Shown: in pieces, positions 22,103 to 33,094 of the stretch
Layout: each line of letters opens with the position of its first letter
Numbering within the stretch: the stretch's first letter is position 1
Assembly (NCBI GenBank): GCA_014871385.1
Contig: CM026422.1
Coordinates: 13,436,228 to 13,500,227 of the forward strand
DNA from: Ceratodon purpureus
Lineage: Eukaryota; Streptophyta; Bryopsida; Pseudoditrichales; Ditrichaceae
Reading direction: 5' to 3'
DNA: 64,000 nucleotides
Translations under genes and position numbers: made by a program
The notes under the pieces: generated by a model
Told to the model about the DNA's origin: nothing
Database searches by the model: none
The model's input: only the letters and a program-made list of their open reading frames with translations

Positions 22103-22470
22103 AGGGAGGGGGCGAGCTCCTGAGGGGGCGAGAGCTTCTCAGATAGGGGGCGCCTGCGTTTGCTAGGGGAGGCGAGAGCTTCTAATTAGAGGCGAGAGAT
22201 TCTGCGAGGGAAGGGGGGGGGGGGGGGGGGGGCGCGAGCTTCTGGAAGGGGGAGCGAGTACTTCTGAGGGAGGGGGCGCAAGCTTCTAGAGGGGCGAGTA
22301 CTTCTGAGAGAGGGGGCGAGTACTTCTGAGGGGAGGCGAGTGCTTCTGGAAGGGGAGGGCGAGAACTTCTGGGGAAGGTGGGGCGAGAACTTCTCTGGAA
22401 GGGGGGGCGCGAGCTTTTGCAAGGGGGGGGGGGGGGGGGCGCGAGCTTCAGGGAGGGGGCAATTCCAAAG
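22103..22470. repeat. GC-rich minisatellite block, AGCTTCT-spacer type
   Basis: G-rich on the plus strand; units GGGGGCGCGAGCTTCTGGAAG and variants, some with GCGAGTACTTCTG. This is the inverse-complement counterpart of 4,488-4,905. Units are more diverged than in copy 1, with many CGCGAG words decayed to CGAG. Confidence 0.9.
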
Positions 22471-22489
22471 AATGGGCCATACAGTTCAT

Positions 22490-22490
<1 letters not shown>

Positions 22491-22532
<42 letters not shown>
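22491..22532. repeat. Poly-T tract of about 42
   Basis: Homopolymer T between the GC block and the kinase-like 3' flank. Copy 1 has only a short A run here (4,422-4,430), so it expanded in copy 2. The true length may be uncertain in any assembly. Confidence 0.85.
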
Positions 22533-22674
22533 CATTCCGTTACAAAACAAGCAATATCATTTTATGTTCCACAAGAGCACATAGCCGTCAAAAAAAGATT
22601 TATTAAAATTTTAGAAACGTGCAAACAAGACCACATAGGCAATCAAAATGTTACAAATGTAATTCACTAAGGAA

Positions 22675-23818
22675 CTACAATGTGTATCTAAAACAACCAG
22701 TGGGAGCTTTGAAGTTGTTAACGGGACTCATCAAATCCTCCACAACTCTTGCAAGTGATAGCCTCATCGTGAGGTCTTCGTTAACGGAGCCATCCAACTT
22801 TGTTGACAATGCAATCATTGACGTTGTATCCTTGAAGAGTTCTGGGCATGCTTTGTCCCTCCATATCTTCTTTGCCAAATAGCCTACCAAAAATGCATCA
22901 GATTGTGTCATACATGGATGCATCCTCTTCATGCGCTCCAAATTGCGTTCCTTGTCACCGGAATTGCCATATAAAAAAAACAACTTTGGCGCAACTCCTG
23001 GTTTCTTGGCCTTGTATTGTTGAAGATCATCAGGTTTCATAAAACCATAAAACGAGGCCTTGTTCTCAACGATTAGGCTTGCCATATCCCAATCGCACAC
23101 ACCAATATATACTTTATCCTTGTCATGAGCTGGAAAGTGGAGTAGAATGTTGGATTGCGTTAAATCATTGTGGAGGATTTCAGCGTTATGGACTATGTCC
23201 ATAACGTAGATGAGACTCCAGGCCAACATTCCTCGGTTCTTTCAATAAGCAACAATTCTCTGGCACTCTTCCATAGGCAAACTCTTCAGCTTTAAAATTT
23301 CTTTGTAACTTGATGCCTCTGACGCCTTGTTGTTACAGTTTAGGATGAAGTTGCGGAGGCAATCTCCATTCCACCACAACGTATAAGCTTCCATGCTCTT
23401 TGAGTGCATAGCCCAAAATTTTATCACACTCGGATGCTGAACCGGCAAACAAGGGCCTCAATTGATCGTTGCTCACGCTTCTCCTTTTCATTTTTAGCCT
23501 TAGAAAGTTTTCCTGCAAATTCGATGTGAATTGGAATACGTTGCATATTGGCTATTCGCACTGTTTGCACTTTGCCATACCCCCCCCCCCCCCCCTCCCC
23601 TTAGCAATAAAGCCAGATAATGGCACAACTTTGGCCACATTTGGAATCCAGATCATTGCACCATACATGTGTGCTTCCATTGCTGACTTCAGCGCCTGTT
23701 CATTCCAAGGCATAATCTTCGTTTTCCCCATGCAAAATTTGTGACATACATCTTGAACCGTTTTCAGTTTCTCAAGAAACAATTTGTCTTCCTCGCTCCA
23801 TTCTTCGCCTTGTGATTT
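22675..23818 (-). pseudogene. Kinase-like gene of copy 2, 3' portion
   Basis: Minus-strand frames match the copy 1 kinase-like protein: KMPWNEQALKSAMEAHMYG-like start region, HNDLTQSNILLHF catalytic loop, DWDMAS where copy 1 has DWGVAS, and APKLFFL where copy 1 has APELFFL. Lesions include CGA to TGA near 23,241, a frameshift near 23,455-23,470 and a C-run (23,580-23,595) in the Gly-loop region. The 5' portion lies across the Mutator-like insertion at 31,318-31,732. Loss of the DFG/DWG glycine position and the APE glutamate shows relaxed constraint. Confidence 0.85.
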
Positions 23819-23845
23819 TTTTTACATGTGGTTTAAACACATGAA

Positions 23846-23857
23846 TGACATTTGTCG
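23846..23857. repeat. Target-site duplication, left side of Mutator-like element
   Basis: TGACATTTGTCG, repeated exactly at 31,304-31,315. Copy 1 has one copy of this sequence inside the uninterrupted kinase-like gene (near 3,100, inverse complement), which proves duplication on insertion. The true TSD may be 9-12 bp. Confidence 0.88.
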
Positions 23858-24438
23858 CAGGAATGCTATCTTGTGAGCAGCGAGCAGGAGCAGTGAGCAG
23901 GGAGCATTGAATTTTTTTTTCGATTTTTTTGATTTTTTTGATATTTTTTTCCGATTTTTTTTTCTTCGCAAAATAATACAGTGTGTATTACCGCGGAATC
24001 TTTAAAGAATCTTGAGAGAATATTTAGGATAAAATCTATGAAGATTCTAGGAATATTCTTTCGACAGAAAGACCTCAAACCAAATGTAACCAAATTCAAA
24101 GAAAAAACAAATTTGAATTCAAAAAATTGTAGCAATGGCTACTAAATTTAATTACACCAGTAATTTACAAAAATGGGTCACAATAGATGATGTGAATAAA
24201 TGACCATCTACTCTATTCATATATAGATACGGTCTAAGATTAATACTATATAAAATGCAGTCCAACATACATGCTCATGTAGTATGCGCTACGATATCAA
24301 GGTATATCTAAGTAAAAAATCTAAAGAACACACAAAATCTGAAATACAGGCCTAGAAATGATCTCAATGCATATGAAAACCCTCACTATCAAAGATATCA
24401 CTATCTTTTATATAAATAAGGATATCCTCACTATCACC

Positions 24439-26140
24439 CTAACCGTTGGTGGAGTCCGAGGCTCCTTCATTGATTGAGGAGGCTTCATCGTATGCTGAGG
24501 GGGTGTAGGCCGATAATGGAGGAAGGTAGTTCGTGTAGTCGATCTGGCCGCCAAAAAACTCATCCAAACCATCGGAGTCGTAGTCATTACCTGGAGAGTA
24601 GTCATCACCTGGGGTGCCATGGACATCCAACCCCCAGGGATCTTTGGGCTTTGCGTTTCCATGGTCTGAGTGGAGAACTTCAACATAATAGTTGGTGTTC
24701 CCCACTTCAATTACTTCGATGGTGAGAACATCTTCACAGCCTCCAACGTCTACTCCTGCATCACAAAGATAGTCGAAAGGCTGAGGGACTGGAGCCACCT
24801 CTGAGGCATGTACTTCCTTCTCTGGTGTAGTTGAAGGAGTCTTTGGGGGAGTATTCTTTGTTGCAACTCCAGCAAGAAGGTCCAAGTCTGGAGAAACTCC
24901 AACCTCAGAAAGCTTCCGTCGCTGAGCCTGCGTGAGTACCATGGTGGTGTGTGGAAAAGAAAACTCTTGGAATCTACAAGTGAAAACAATTAATCAGATT
25001 AGAGCAAAGACATGTATATTTTCAAGTAAGAATTATTGACAGAGTGTCAGTACTGAAACCCGCGCAAGGATTGAAGGCATTATAAAAAAAATATGTGTCA
25101 AGAATTTAGAAAACATAGTACTTGCAAGGGTCGCGGAAAATAATAGGCACTGCACAAAGACAACATTCACATCAAAATAATGCTTGAGAAATAAAATCAA
25201 ACAATGAAATAGTAACAAGGGAAAAAAAAACCGAGACCACAAAATCTCTTCGGCTCCAGATCAAAACATGAGATCAAAACCCGAAACCAAAACCCGAGAC
25301 CAACACAACACAACCCGAAACTAACACAACACAACCCGAAACTAACACAAATAATGAAGTCCACGCAACCTGATGACGTTTGCCCCTTGTATGCACGAGA
25401 CTTACGTCCTTGGTGTTCTTGGACAAACTTCAGAATCTTCGAATACAGTGGCGGCTTCGTGTCGTCATCATGCATCTTGATATCATTGAACTCATCCAAG
25501 ATACTCGTGGTGCTCTCATTCAATATAAGAACATCCGCACACTCATGTTCCGGATCCTGAGTCTTTATAGTGTAGACAGATTGCGAAGGCAAGCTAGATG
25601 TCTCGTGAATACTATTAGAAGGCATGCTACTATCAGAGGGTGAGATACCTTCAACCTCGGCGGCTTTCTTCAAGCCCATTTTCTCCACCTTCTTGGCTTG
25701 GCTAATGCGAATTTGCTTCTCTTCCTTCCGTCTCTTTCATTCCTCGTTCTCCCTTTCCGCCTTTTCAGCACGCGCTTTTGCTAGTTGCTTGTCACGTTCA
25801 AGCTTCTTTGTTATCTTTTTGCGTTGTTGTTCAGACATATGCACCGACAGAGTTGCATTCTCAAGGTCCAGGCCTTTGGACCTCATGTCTTCAGTCTCCC
25901 TCTTGCAGACGACGAATATCTCCAGTTCATGATCTAAGCAAGGATCTGCAGGTGAGAGCTCAATGTACCAAGGGCACCGACAAAAGTGCAGCCTTGTGAA
26001 ATAGCGTCGCTGGTTTGGAATTAGAATACACTCCTCGCTTCCCGTGTCCAACCATTATCTGAAACGAGCTGGAAATTGGTCTTCTATAATTGCCCCTTTC
26101 TTCAACAATTCCTGGTAAAAGTATCTCACCACAACCCTGC
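24439..26140 (-). pseudogene. Unrecognised second gene of the MULE, broken
   Basis: Minus-strand coding traces in order: 26,140-26,051 (YFYQELLKKGAIIEDQFPARF), 26,051-25,380 (a charged coiled-coil-like stretch, EQQRKKITKKLERDKQLAKA, then an acidic/Ser-rich part), possibly an intron, and 24,942-24,439 (MVLTQAQRRKLSEVGVSPD, then an acidic Asp/Tyr-rich C-terminus). In-frame stops occur near 26,057 (TAA) and 25,738 (TGA where CGA would fit). I do not recognise the family; the lysine-rich helix suggests a DNA- or protein-binding accessory factor, but that is a guess. It could be captured host sequence or a second MULE ORF. Confidence 0.45.
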
Positions 26141-26399
26141 ACACAGCTTCTATGGTCTTCTCCTACTCTAGATACTCCTTCTGCTTGTTGAATTTTCCTC
26201 CCTTCCCAAGTATTTCCGGGTAGCCTTAATTGCAGATTCTCTGGCTTCTGACAAGAACAAATTTCTGAATGTCAATTATGACGCCCTGGAAGCCCGGTTG
26301 AGGAATCTGAAGACCGTCTTCTTCGATGATATTGGAGTACAGCTTTCCTGCTTCTTCCTCTAGTTGCAACAAAACCAACAAGATTTGCAGAAATCAGTC

Positions 26400-27140
26400 C
26401 CCCCAATTTGCACTCTCGGATCCGAAAGTACCCTCGACACACCATGAATTTTTCTTTAGAGGCCTCAAATTATTAGCGAGAACGAGAAAACTCAAAATAC
26501 TTGAGGAAAAATCAATCCCCTCTTTATGCACTCTTGGATCCGAAAGTACCCTGGACACAACATGAATTATTCTCTAGAGACCACTAATCATGACCGGAAA
26601 TGACAAATCTGAAAATGCTTGAGGAAAATCAGCCTCCCCCATATGGACTCTCGGATCCGAAAGTACCCTGGATACAACATGAATTATTCTCTACAGACCA
26701 CTAATCATGACCGGAAATGACAAATCTCAAAATGCTTGAGGAAAATCAGCCTCCCCCATATGGACTCTCGGATCCGAAAGTACCTTCGACACACCATGAA
26801 TTATTCTCTAGAGACCACTAATCATGACAAAAAATGACGAATCTCAAAATGCTTGAGGAAAATCAGCCCCCCCCATATGGACTCTCGGATCCGAAAGTAC
26901 CCTGGACATACCATGAATTATTCTCTAGAGACCACTAATTCTGACCGGAAATGAGAAATCTCAAAATGCTTGAGGAAAATCAGCCTCCCCTATATGGACT
27001 CTCGGATCCGAAAGTACCCTGGATACAACATGAATTATTCTCTACAGACCACTAATCATGACAAAAAATGACGAATCTCAAAATGCTTGAAGAAAAATCA
27101 GCCTCCCCAATATCGACTCTCGGATCCGAAAGTACCTGTG
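26400..27140. repeat. 117-bp tandem repeat, 7 units, with CTCGGATCCGAAAG core
   Basis: The word CTCGGATCCGAAAG (one unit CTTGGATCC) recurs at 26,415, 26,533, 26,649, 26,766, 26,883, 27,001 and 27,119, a period of 116-118 bp. Units end with CATGAATTATTCTCTAGAGA-like and AATCTCAAAATGCTTGAGG-like words. It lies within the MULE. Confidence 0.95.
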
Positions 27141-27551
27141 GAGATGGAATTATTTTGATAAGAAATGGAATAATGCAAGTGAAACTCACGCCTGCGTAGA
27201 AGGAAGCAATTTCCACTCATAGTGGAAGGGCGGTAGTTGAGCAAGGGGTCTTTGGGAAGTTGTTGGCCTATCGTCGATCCTTGCTCATATTCCACCATTT
27301 TAACCACCGTTGCTTGTATTGGGCTAGAACTTTAGCCGTCGCTATGCACTGAATTTTTTCAGGAAGCATCTCCGGATTTGACATGTTGCAGTTGTAATCG
27401 GCAATAATCTGTCCCAAAACAATAAAAAATCAATATTAGAAGCAATTTTTTCCTAAAATATTAGTTTAATTAGAAACTTCCTTAAATATACGTAAATATC
27501 TTGTAGAAACCAGGATTTAGTGGAGCTTTTTAAGAACTAAAGAGAAAAATG

Positions 27552-27790
27552 CCATCCTACAAAAGTACTCTCGGATCCAAAAGTACATTGGGCTGTCTAT
27601 ACATTCTTCTAAAGTAGAGAGCTTTGCCACACTGAATAGATGAATTTCTAGTACTACAAAAGTACTCTCGGATCCAAAAGTACATTGGGCTGTCTATACA
27701 TTCTTCTAAAGTAGAGAGCTTTGCCACACTGAATAGATGAATTTCTAGTACTACAGAAGTACTCTCGGATCCGAGAGTACATCGTACGGT
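27552..27790. repeat. 97-bp tandem repeat with the same GGATCC core
   Basis: CTCGGATCC recurs at 27,569, 27,666 and 27,763 (period 97). The unit differs from the 117-bp repeat except for the GTACTCTCGGATCC core, so the core was amplified in two different contexts. Confidence 0.92.
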
Positions 27791-28210
27791 ATAGATAGTT
27801 TGCTACACATAGAAGAGTTGACGTACCTCATTGATGAATCCCTCGCCATTTGCGGGGTCAGCGATGGCAAGCAATCGATCCATATTGGTGTGCAGGCCTT
27901 ACTTGCAAATTGCAATAACTTTGTAATGATGTATAATTTGTCCAAAAATAAAAAGATTTCAGGATTTGTAGCCATTTCATGCGCCGGAAAAGCATAGCAA
28001 CAAGTTAAATTTACCAAGATATTCTTTAAATATTTTCATTTTATGCTGCAAAGTGAAAGATAGAGGAAAAAAGCAGGTACTACAGAAGTACTTTCGGATC
28101 CGAAAGTACACTGTACGATATAAACAATTTTCTAAATAATTAGCAAAGTCATATCTCATTGATGAATCCCTCGCCATTTGTAGTGTTGGCGATGGCAAGC
28201 ATTCGTACAT
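27763..28210. repeat. ~327-bp direct repeat spanning a possible exon end
   Basis: The segments 27,763-27,890 and about 28,090-28,205 are related (GTACT-TCGGATCCGA..., then CATTGATGAATCCCTCGCCATTTG). On the minus strand this encodes QMARDSSM followed by a possible donor (GAG|GTAC), so a gene segment was duplicated inside the MULE. Confidence 0.7.
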
Positions 28211-29058
28211 TTGTCATTGTCACCGTCCTACACAATGTAATATCCAACTTTCCAATAGGAGCCTCCATTGATTGGTTTAGAATGATGTGTGAGTTGCCAA
28301 CACGATTCTTCCACAGTTTCTATACCGTCACGTGAACTCCAGGGTCTTTTGTAGGTTCTTCATCTTTTAGATCTCTCTTGATATCCATGGGGATGTATTA
28401 AGATTCATGATGTATCAACAAACCTAACATAAAAATGTCATTTTACCATTTCTATTCAATTCAAAATTTAGTACATATAACCTGCCTAAAACCTTTGGTG
28501 GATTGCCAGGTCATTTTATTCATTCATATAATTTTTTTGGTTACAAATGTGCATCTTTTTGTTAAAAATGTGCATCCTCAAAAGGGCTCTCGGATCCGAA
28601 AATCCCTTGAGGTGGGACTCAATTTTGCTCATAGTTTAGAATATGGATGAAAAAAATGGCCTGATTTTTTTTTTCTTCAAGATATGGCTTGTTATATGTT
28701 TTTGGAAAACTCTCATTTAAGGCTTTCCAATGATATATTACAATATATATTTGGAAAAATCTCCATGTGTAGTGCCTATTTTTAAAATAAAGGAGGGGAG
28801 GTAGAGGCATATGCCAACACCTGAAATGTTCTTGGAATCTAAGAAGGGGTCAAGTCTTGTAAATATTTTTGAAAAATAGTGGAGATGAAGGTGGCCTTTG
28901 GATTTCAATGGAATAATGCCATAAATGATTTTAGATCTTTAGAAGTGTGAAGGTATCTTAAGTGTGATGATATTTAAAGTATGTTGTTATATGTTCTTGA
29001 TGTTGGTAATAGACACAAAGATTTTCTACATGATATTATATCACACGCATTCTCTTGA

Positions 29059-30415
29059 TTGCCTATACAAAACCTATTGCTAGACAAGAGAGTGGACATG
29101 CCGTCGTGCAACCTAAGAGAGACTATACATAACAAGTGGCTTCAACAGTCCCAAAACACGGGCGAATGTCTATACGCTGCAATTGTGGACAACATAATGC
29201 GAGCGTTTATGGAGATCACTCAATATAGAAGGTATCTAAAGGGAGGAAGGGGAGGCAAAGGACTAGACAAGGCAGAGCTCCACCTCCGTCAAGTACAGCA
29301 GAGCTTAGACCCGGAAATGATAGCTGAGGCAATGAAGGCGTATCTCGGAGCTGGAGACGTGTTAACGAAGGAGAAGGGACTTGAAGGAGTAGAGATTTTT
29401 GGCTCTATGAAGAGGAAGCTTGATCTTCCTCCTAGTTTAACCCATGACTTTTGCTGCTCTCATAAGGTCAATTATTCCATCCCTACGATGGGGACTCGAT
29501 CAACAAGGGCACGGGCGGCGGATCCAGGAGGCTCTTTCGGATCCAACGTGTCGTGTACAGCACACCACGTCTGTTCAGGAGTCGGAGTGCAATTTATTCG
29601 AGTGGCACATTGCTCGCCTTTCAAATTGATCCGAACGAAAACGTCAAGCGCTTCAGGCGCAGACTCGTACGAAGTGTAACGCTAAGATCTCGAAGGAAGC
29701 TCAGGGTATAGCGACACCTATATATTCCGGACACAAGAAGGATTATCACACCAGACGCTTGACTGTAGCAGAGTTTTGGTTCTGCTCTGATGATATCAAC
29801 CAATGCGTGAAGGAGGGTCCTAAGTCATTTGTTGTGGATTGGCCGGAAATTCCTATGGTATGGCCAGTCAAAATAGGAACCAATGTCACTTGATAGGAGG
29901 TACTCTCCCTGGAAGAAGCGGGTTTCCAATGGCAACAGTGTGGCGCTCTATCACCATGCCGCCAATTCCAAGCAAATTCGAACTGGCCTCTTCTGAGATA
30001 CCATTTCAAGGCACCAGCAGATCCTAATGCACACCTACGCTCCGAGGTGAATATTCCATTCGCAGGAACTCTGATGCCCCAACTGTGGAGCATTGTAACA
30101 AGTGGGAAAGCACCGCTGTCATGGACCATTGCGGTATTACATGGATAACAACTATTCTGTATCCTGGATATGGTTGTGTTGTTACCCTTAACACGGGAAG
30201 GGGCATGCTATACCGCATCACCATTGGGTGCTTTCCGGAATACACTTGCCTAGATTTCATCAAGATGCTTTCGGAGACTCTAGGGAAAAACAAGCAATGG
30301 AAATACTGCAAATATATTTATTATGTTATTCGGTACATGTGCAAGATGGATCCTAAAGAAGACTCCTTCATGCACGCTCCGAGTTAGAGTTTCAACGAGG
30401 TTATGGAAATCCTCA
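29059..30415 (+). pseudogene. MULE transposase C-terminal remnant with decayed SWIM finger
   Basis: Plus-strand traces resemble the C-terminal half of plant MULE transposases: DMPSCNLRETIHNKWLQQS, a GGRGGKG linker, VEIFGSMKRKLDLPP, then after several frame changes HLRSEVNIPFAGTLMPQLW, RITIGCFPEYTCLDF and KWKYCKYIYYV ... MDPKEDSF. The last part is a SWIM zinc finger (C-x-C ... C-x-H) in which the first Cys is Tyr and the His is Tyr. Each change is one G-to-A or C-to-T transition. The DDE catalytic half should lie upstream (28,400-29,050) but is not recognisable. In-frame stops occur near 29,894 and elsewhere. Confidence 0.7.
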
Positions 30416-30748
30416 AACGAATGGGTGCCTTTTGAAGAATTATTCAGTTATAAACGAATGGGTGCCTTTTGAAGAATTATTCAGTTAGTAGCCTCCTAGT
30501 GGACAATAGGTTAACCGTTACTATATCAGCAGTGTTTTGTTCTGGATTGGATTTGTCTTGATTTGAATTGCAAAAAATAAAGATGATATTTTTATATGCC
30601 ATTATATACAATCAAATTAGGTGAGTTTTTTTCCACAATAAAATAGAAATCTCTCTCTGTCCTTCATCTCTATGACAAATAACTCCAATTTTCCGGTGAG
30701 AAAACTCAACAACATATCATTGAGTTTACTTGAATGTCTGTCCTCTAG

Positions 30749-30943
30749 AGGTGTATTTCAGATCCGAGGGTCTCCTTCAGGCACAGCCAAATGGACTCTC
30801 GGATCCGAGATACACCTCCAGCATTGCAAATCCAACTATGTCTTTAGGAAAAAATTCGATGCGCTGGAGGTGTATCTCGGATCCGAGGGTCCCCTTAAGG
30901 CACAGCCAAGGGGACTCTCGGATCCGAGATACACCTCCAACGC
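30749..30943. repeat. Two hairpins built on CTCGGATCCGAG palindromes
   Basis: Two related segments (30,749-30,820 and 30,861-30,943) each begin with GGAGGTGTATCTCGGATCCG-like sequence and end with its inverse complement, enclosing GGCACAGCCAAGGGG-like loops. Arms are about 22 bp. The second hairpin is nearly perfect and would fold strongly as RNA or single-stranded DNA. Confidence 0.9.
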
Positions 30944-31263
30944 ATCAAATTTTTTCTATTTAAAAAAATTAATATTAAAAATTTCAGTAAATTTCGTTAA
31001 AATAGGGTAAAAAATCATTTTTAACCAATCTTCATTTCAATAAAATCAGTGTATATATGATCAGTTTTTTTTAACTTCTATATTTAGAATTTTTGACAAA
31101 AATATCCTGAAAACCACGAAAATCCACGGTGATAGGTCCTTTACTAATTTTAGTAATTTCTCTCCTATTTCATAAAAAATTCCCAAAATTTCCGAAAACT
31201 TGTCAAAAAACGAAGCCTTTTTTCAAAAAAAAAAAAAAAAAAAATCGTCAAAAACGCCTCCAC

Positions 31264-31297
31264 TGCTCTCTGCTCCTGCTCGCTGCTCACAAGATAG
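31264..31297. repeat. Right terminal inverted repeat of the MULE
   Basis: Inverse complement of the left TIR at 23,864-23,897, with GCTATCTTGTGAGCAGCGAG reading inward and 29 consecutive identical bases. GAGCAG is repeated within it. Confidence 0.88.
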
Positions 31298-31303
31298 CTT
31301 CGC

Positions 31304-31315
31304 TGACATTTGTCG
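31304..31315. repeat. Target-site duplication, right side of MULE
   Basis: TGACATTTGTCG, identical to 23,846-23,857. Confidence 0.88.
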
Positions 31316-31317
31316 TA

Positions 31318-31732
31318 GCACTGCTAACTAGTAGTGCTAACCATTTTGGACTATGAAAATACTTCGTCATGCAATCCATGTAGTCCTCTGACCCTTCCAA
31401 TGCGCTCCAGAATTCCCTTTCCAAATCAGCTTGTAGTTTGAGGATCCCAACTTCTCCGTGATCGAGGTAATTTGTCTTCAACATTCTTATTTGACGGAGC
31501 CTGTAGTACATGACGGTCACCTTTCTAATGAAATGCGTATACTCCAATGGTGGATAACCCTCATCCTTCTCATGCCCTCAATGTTCTTCTTCTTCTTCTT
31601 TCCCTTAGAGCTAGATGAAGGAGTAGAACCAGTATGCGATTCAGCTCTTACACAATTAATAGGGTCTACCGCATCTAGAGCATCCAAATCTTCATAGAGA
31701 GGTCGCTTGCCGGCGCCTTGCCTAGAAGACAT
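31318..31732 (-). pseudogene. Kinase-like gene of copy 2, 5' portion
   Basis: The start MSSRQGAGKRPLYEDLDALD at 31,732 aligns with copy 1. The Lys-rich linker (KGKKKKK) is followed by a frameshift near 31,560, after which EYTHFIRKVTV ... DLEREFWSALEGSEDYMDC continues in another frame to the MULE insertion. It defines the translation start of this gene independently of copy 1. Confidence 0.85.
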
Positions 31733-31764
31733 CGCAAAATAAAATCCTGCAAAAAAAAATCAAC

Positions 31765-31773
31765 AACCCCCCC

Positions 31774-31804
<31 letters not shown>
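31765..31804. repeat. Poly-C tract
   Basis: About 40 bases, almost all C, in the 5' UTR of the copy 2 kinase-like gene, where copy 1 has a short G run (2,638-2,647). Length is likely unstable and may be misassembled. Confidence 0.8.
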
Positions 31805-31912
31805 TTTTAATGAAGACTTTCCCCGTAAGCAGGTCTAAGCAAGGCGTCTTTTCACACGTCATGACAAGGAGCGGCTGTGGAAAGGAGTGTGGGGGCGAGA
31901 GCGTCTCCCTAC

Positions 31913-31920
31913 TTTATATA
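31913..31920 (-). promoter_or_regulatory. TATA box of copy 2 kinase-like gene
   Basis: TATATAAA on the minus strand, 15-20 bp from the adjoining GC block. Mirrors 2,521-2,527. Confidence 0.6.
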
Positions 31921-31937
31921 GTGGGTGGAAATCATAG

Positions 31938-32035
31938 ACGCTCGCGCCCCCCTCCCCCCCCCCCCCTCGCGAACCCGCTCGTGCCCCCTTGCATCTGCTC
32001 GCGCCCCCTTCTTGAATCCGCTCGCGCCCCTCCTC
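31938..32035. repeat. GC-rich CGCGAGCG minisatellite block
   Basis: C-rich on plus: CGCTCGCGCCCCCC, GAACCCGCTCGTGCCCC and similar words. Counterpart of 2,344-2,517 in copy 1. Confidence 0.9.
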
Positions 32036-32044
32036 TAAGATTTT

Positions 32045-32294
32045 ATTTATGAACAATCTCTCTTCCAACCTTCTTCCATTCTATGCTGTTGATTTTAAAT
32101 TATCCCCTTTCTCTTCCAATTCAATTGTTTGTTACCTTCATAACTATTCTTTATATTTTTAATTATATGTTAGAGCATTGTTTGTTTCTTTTTTACTAAA
32201 CATATTAATGATTAGTTTATTTATCTCTCTTCCAACCTTCTTCCATTCTGTGGTATTGATTTTATTTTATCCCCGTTTCTCTTCCTATGTTAAT

Positions 32295-32328
<34 letters not shown>

Positions 32329-32860
32329 CCATCTCTTTTAATATTAATGTTTTTTTTCTTAATGTCTACCATTTATTTTTAATTCTATGTTAGAACATTG
32401 TTTGTTTATGGCATAATTCATTTTTTAATCATTCGGAGATTTATTTATCTTCCTAACTTCTTCCATCTCATGCTATTCATTCCATATTATCCCCTTTATC
32501 TTCCAATATTCATGATTGTTTTTATCCAGTGTTAATGTTTCATCTCTAAATTTTTTTGTCCATTATTCCTTATTTAATTATTCGCTTATTTATTTCTCTT
32601 CCAACTTTCTTCTACTCTACTCTATTGATTTTATAATTTTCCATGTCTCTTTCAATATTAATGTTTGTTTAGCTTTTCAATCTCTTAAAATATTTTTTTC
32701 TAACATTTCTTTTAATATCCTCCCTTTATTTTTTATCCTATGTTAAAGCATTGTTTTTTTATGGCAAACTTTCCTTTATAATCATTCAAAGATTTATTTC
32801 TCTTCCTCAAAAAAATAAAATAAATAAATAAATAAATTTTTATTTCTCTTCCAACTTGAT
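32045..32860. repeat. Degenerate inverted relatives of the 211-bp AT array
   Basis: Inverse-complement words of the copy 1 array occur at about 32,160 (ATATGTTAGAGCATTG), 32,388 (CTATGTTAGAACATTG) and 32,738 (CTATGTTAAAGCATTG). TCTCTTCCA...CTTCCATTC words correspond to GAATGGAAG/TGGAAGAGA. Unit spacing has become irregular, with a T run at 32,297-32,328. Together with copy 1 this shows the array is part of the element and was homogenised recently only in copy 1. Confidence 0.8.
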
Positions 32861-32933
32861 GTCCAGAATGTGAGAAATAAAAAAGTGGGAACCCCCCAAG
32901 AAAAGTACTGCCCTTGTTCAAGCTTCTTTACCC

Positions 32934-32990
32934 ACTCGCGCCCCCCTTCATTTCGCTCGCGCGCCTCCCCCCCCCCCCCCCCCCCCCCCT
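32934..32990. repeat. GC-rich minisatellite block upstream of the RING-like gene
   Basis: CACTCGCGCCCCCC and CGCTCGCGCG with a C run of about 20. It lies 100 bp before the ATG at 33,095, mirroring the block at 1-135 in copy 1. Confidence 0.88.
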
Positions 32991-33094
32991 TCAATACCGT
33001 AATCAACCACATAGAAGATTTATACAACCATTTGGGCGAAGTTTTGACTGTTTGGTGTGTTTTTTAACACACTAAACTTTCCCAGCACACCACC

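Larger units (their letters stand above)
23858..31303 (+). mobile_element. Mutator-like element (MULE) nested in hAT copy 2
   Basis: Terminal inverted repeats begin near GCTATCTTGTGAGCAGCGAG on both sides (23,864 rightward; 31,297 leftward) and match for 29 bases, then nearly so. A long TSD (up to 12 bp) flanks it. Inside are a decayed transposase with a SWIM-like zinc-finger relic (29,059-30,415), a broken second gene on the minus strand (24,439-26,140) and several families of tandem repeats. Long TIRs, 9-12 bp TSD and the SWIM-type tail fit the Mutator superfamily. It is inactive in cis because every gene in it is broken. Confidence 0.87.
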
